From contig SFBI01000006.1 in NCBI GenBank assembly GCA_007095845.1, forward strand, positions 1 through 37,205: a DNA stretch of 37,205 nucleotides, written 5' to 3'. Positions 36,874 through 37,205 of the stretch are shown one piece after another. How positions within the stretch are numbered: position 1 is the first letter of the stretch; every line of letters begins with the position of its first letter. The notes below the pieces were generated by a model. The model worked only from the letters and a program-made list of their open reading frames with translations. It did not search any database and was not told the DNA's origin. A program made the translations under genes and the position numbers. Source of the stretch: Microcystis aeruginosa Ma_MB_S_20031200_S102 (GTDB taxonomy: Bacteria; Cyanobacteriota; Cyanobacteriia; Cyanobacteriales; Microcystaceae).

Positions 36874-37205
36874 GGCTCTTCGGGAATTGTTATGCAAATA
36901 ATTAACTTAAAATAAAATTCGATGAGAGCAACTACGCTCAAAAGTAGCTGAAATTCATACAGGAAATGACTTAAGGCACAAATAAGTTAATACCAAAAGA
37001 TAGACAATTGAGTTAAGATTTGATATAATAGCCAAAAACGAGATTATTTTACTTATGATACTTGACAAATTTTTGAATCTACAAGGAACCTGTATTCAAG
37101 GCTATCGACACCTAGAAAATATCGGTATAGTTTGACCAGTCGAATCGAAAAATAAAAAAGCAGTCTGTCCTCGTTGTGGGTTAGAGAGCGATAAACTCCA
37201 CCAAA
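36874..37205 (+). mobile_element. ISL3-family insertion sequence, left part
   Basis: The left end reads GGCTCTTCGGGAATTG and a transposase frame follows from 37055. The window ends inside the element, so the right end and target duplication cannot be checked. The first eight bases match the ends of the 145/147-bp MITEs. Confidence 0.65.
37055..37205 (+). pseudogene. ISL3 transposase N-terminus with stop at codon 27
   Basis: The frame opens with MILDKFLNLQGTCIQGYRHL and reads on to the start of the ISL3 zinc-finger domain (VCPRCGLESDKLHQ) at the window edge. Codon 27 (37133-37135) is TGA, in place of a sense codon. Such a stop would cut the protein before the zinc finger. Apart from this codon the sequence looks well preserved, so the change is recent, or the true start is downstream, or it is a sequencing error. 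Confidence 0.65.

Overview
The window looks like chromosomal DNA of a unicellular, bloom-type cyanobacterium, most likely Microcystis. Three lines of evidence support this. At least fifteen HIP1 octamers (GCGATCGC) are scattered through it. Many genes belong to cyanobacterial families (cupB, a GUN4-domain protein, ycf37, crtP-crtB, DUF1823, DUF3285, DUF4327). The intergenic DNA is crowded with short repeats, MITE-like elements and broken insertion sequences. The species is inferred from repeat style and gene order; no search was run.

Layout. 1-2650 is accessory: a repeat end, an AIPR-type phage-resistance protein with a nuclease-like N-terminus, and a clipped DUF4258 gene. 2666-4639 holds trpA and a family 2 glycosyltransferase. 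4655-5146 holds three MITE-like elements of two families. 5196-7587 is a tight reverse-strand cluster: DUF1823, cupB (CO2 hydration), a GUN4-domain protein and a small NrtS-like membrane protein. 8301-9527 is a forward operon of DUF3285, ybeY and dgkA. 9530-10190 is repeat DNA with a filled insertion site whose empty counterpart lies at 17931-17967. 10192-11852 has DUF4327 and a methyltransferase. 12124-12814 is a junction of two broken genes. 13050-17518 has pyrD and a dnaK-dnaJ pair. 17957-18853 is an RluA-family protein lacking the usual catalytic Asp. 19352-19656 is an IS110 remnant split by a MITE.

The second half is mostly housekeeping: a DMT-type exporter, two overlapping pseudopilin genes, a TPR protein, a large Ski2-like helicase, a receiver-GGDEF protein overlapping a solute-binding protein, ycf37, and a reverse pair of a P-type Ca2+-type ATPase and an SLC13/RCK permease. 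Next come heptamer repeats, G-rich nonamers and a GC-rich 69-bp tandem array directly upstream of the carotenoid genes crtP and crtB. The window ends in a MITE cut short beside the start of an ISL3-family IS whose transposase has a stop at codon 27.

How the genes fit together: crtP and crtB supply the first two committed steps of carotenoid synthesis. Ycf37 (photosystem I assembly), the GUN4-domain protein (tetrapyrrole binding) and CupB (CO2 uptake through a specialised NDH-1 complex) also serve photosynthesis. No complete new multi-gene system is evident. The most unusual signals are the GC-rich array before crtP, the mixed cupB/GUN4/nrtS cluster, the receiver-GGDEF/solute-binding pair, and insertion sites that can be reconstructed from the window itself.
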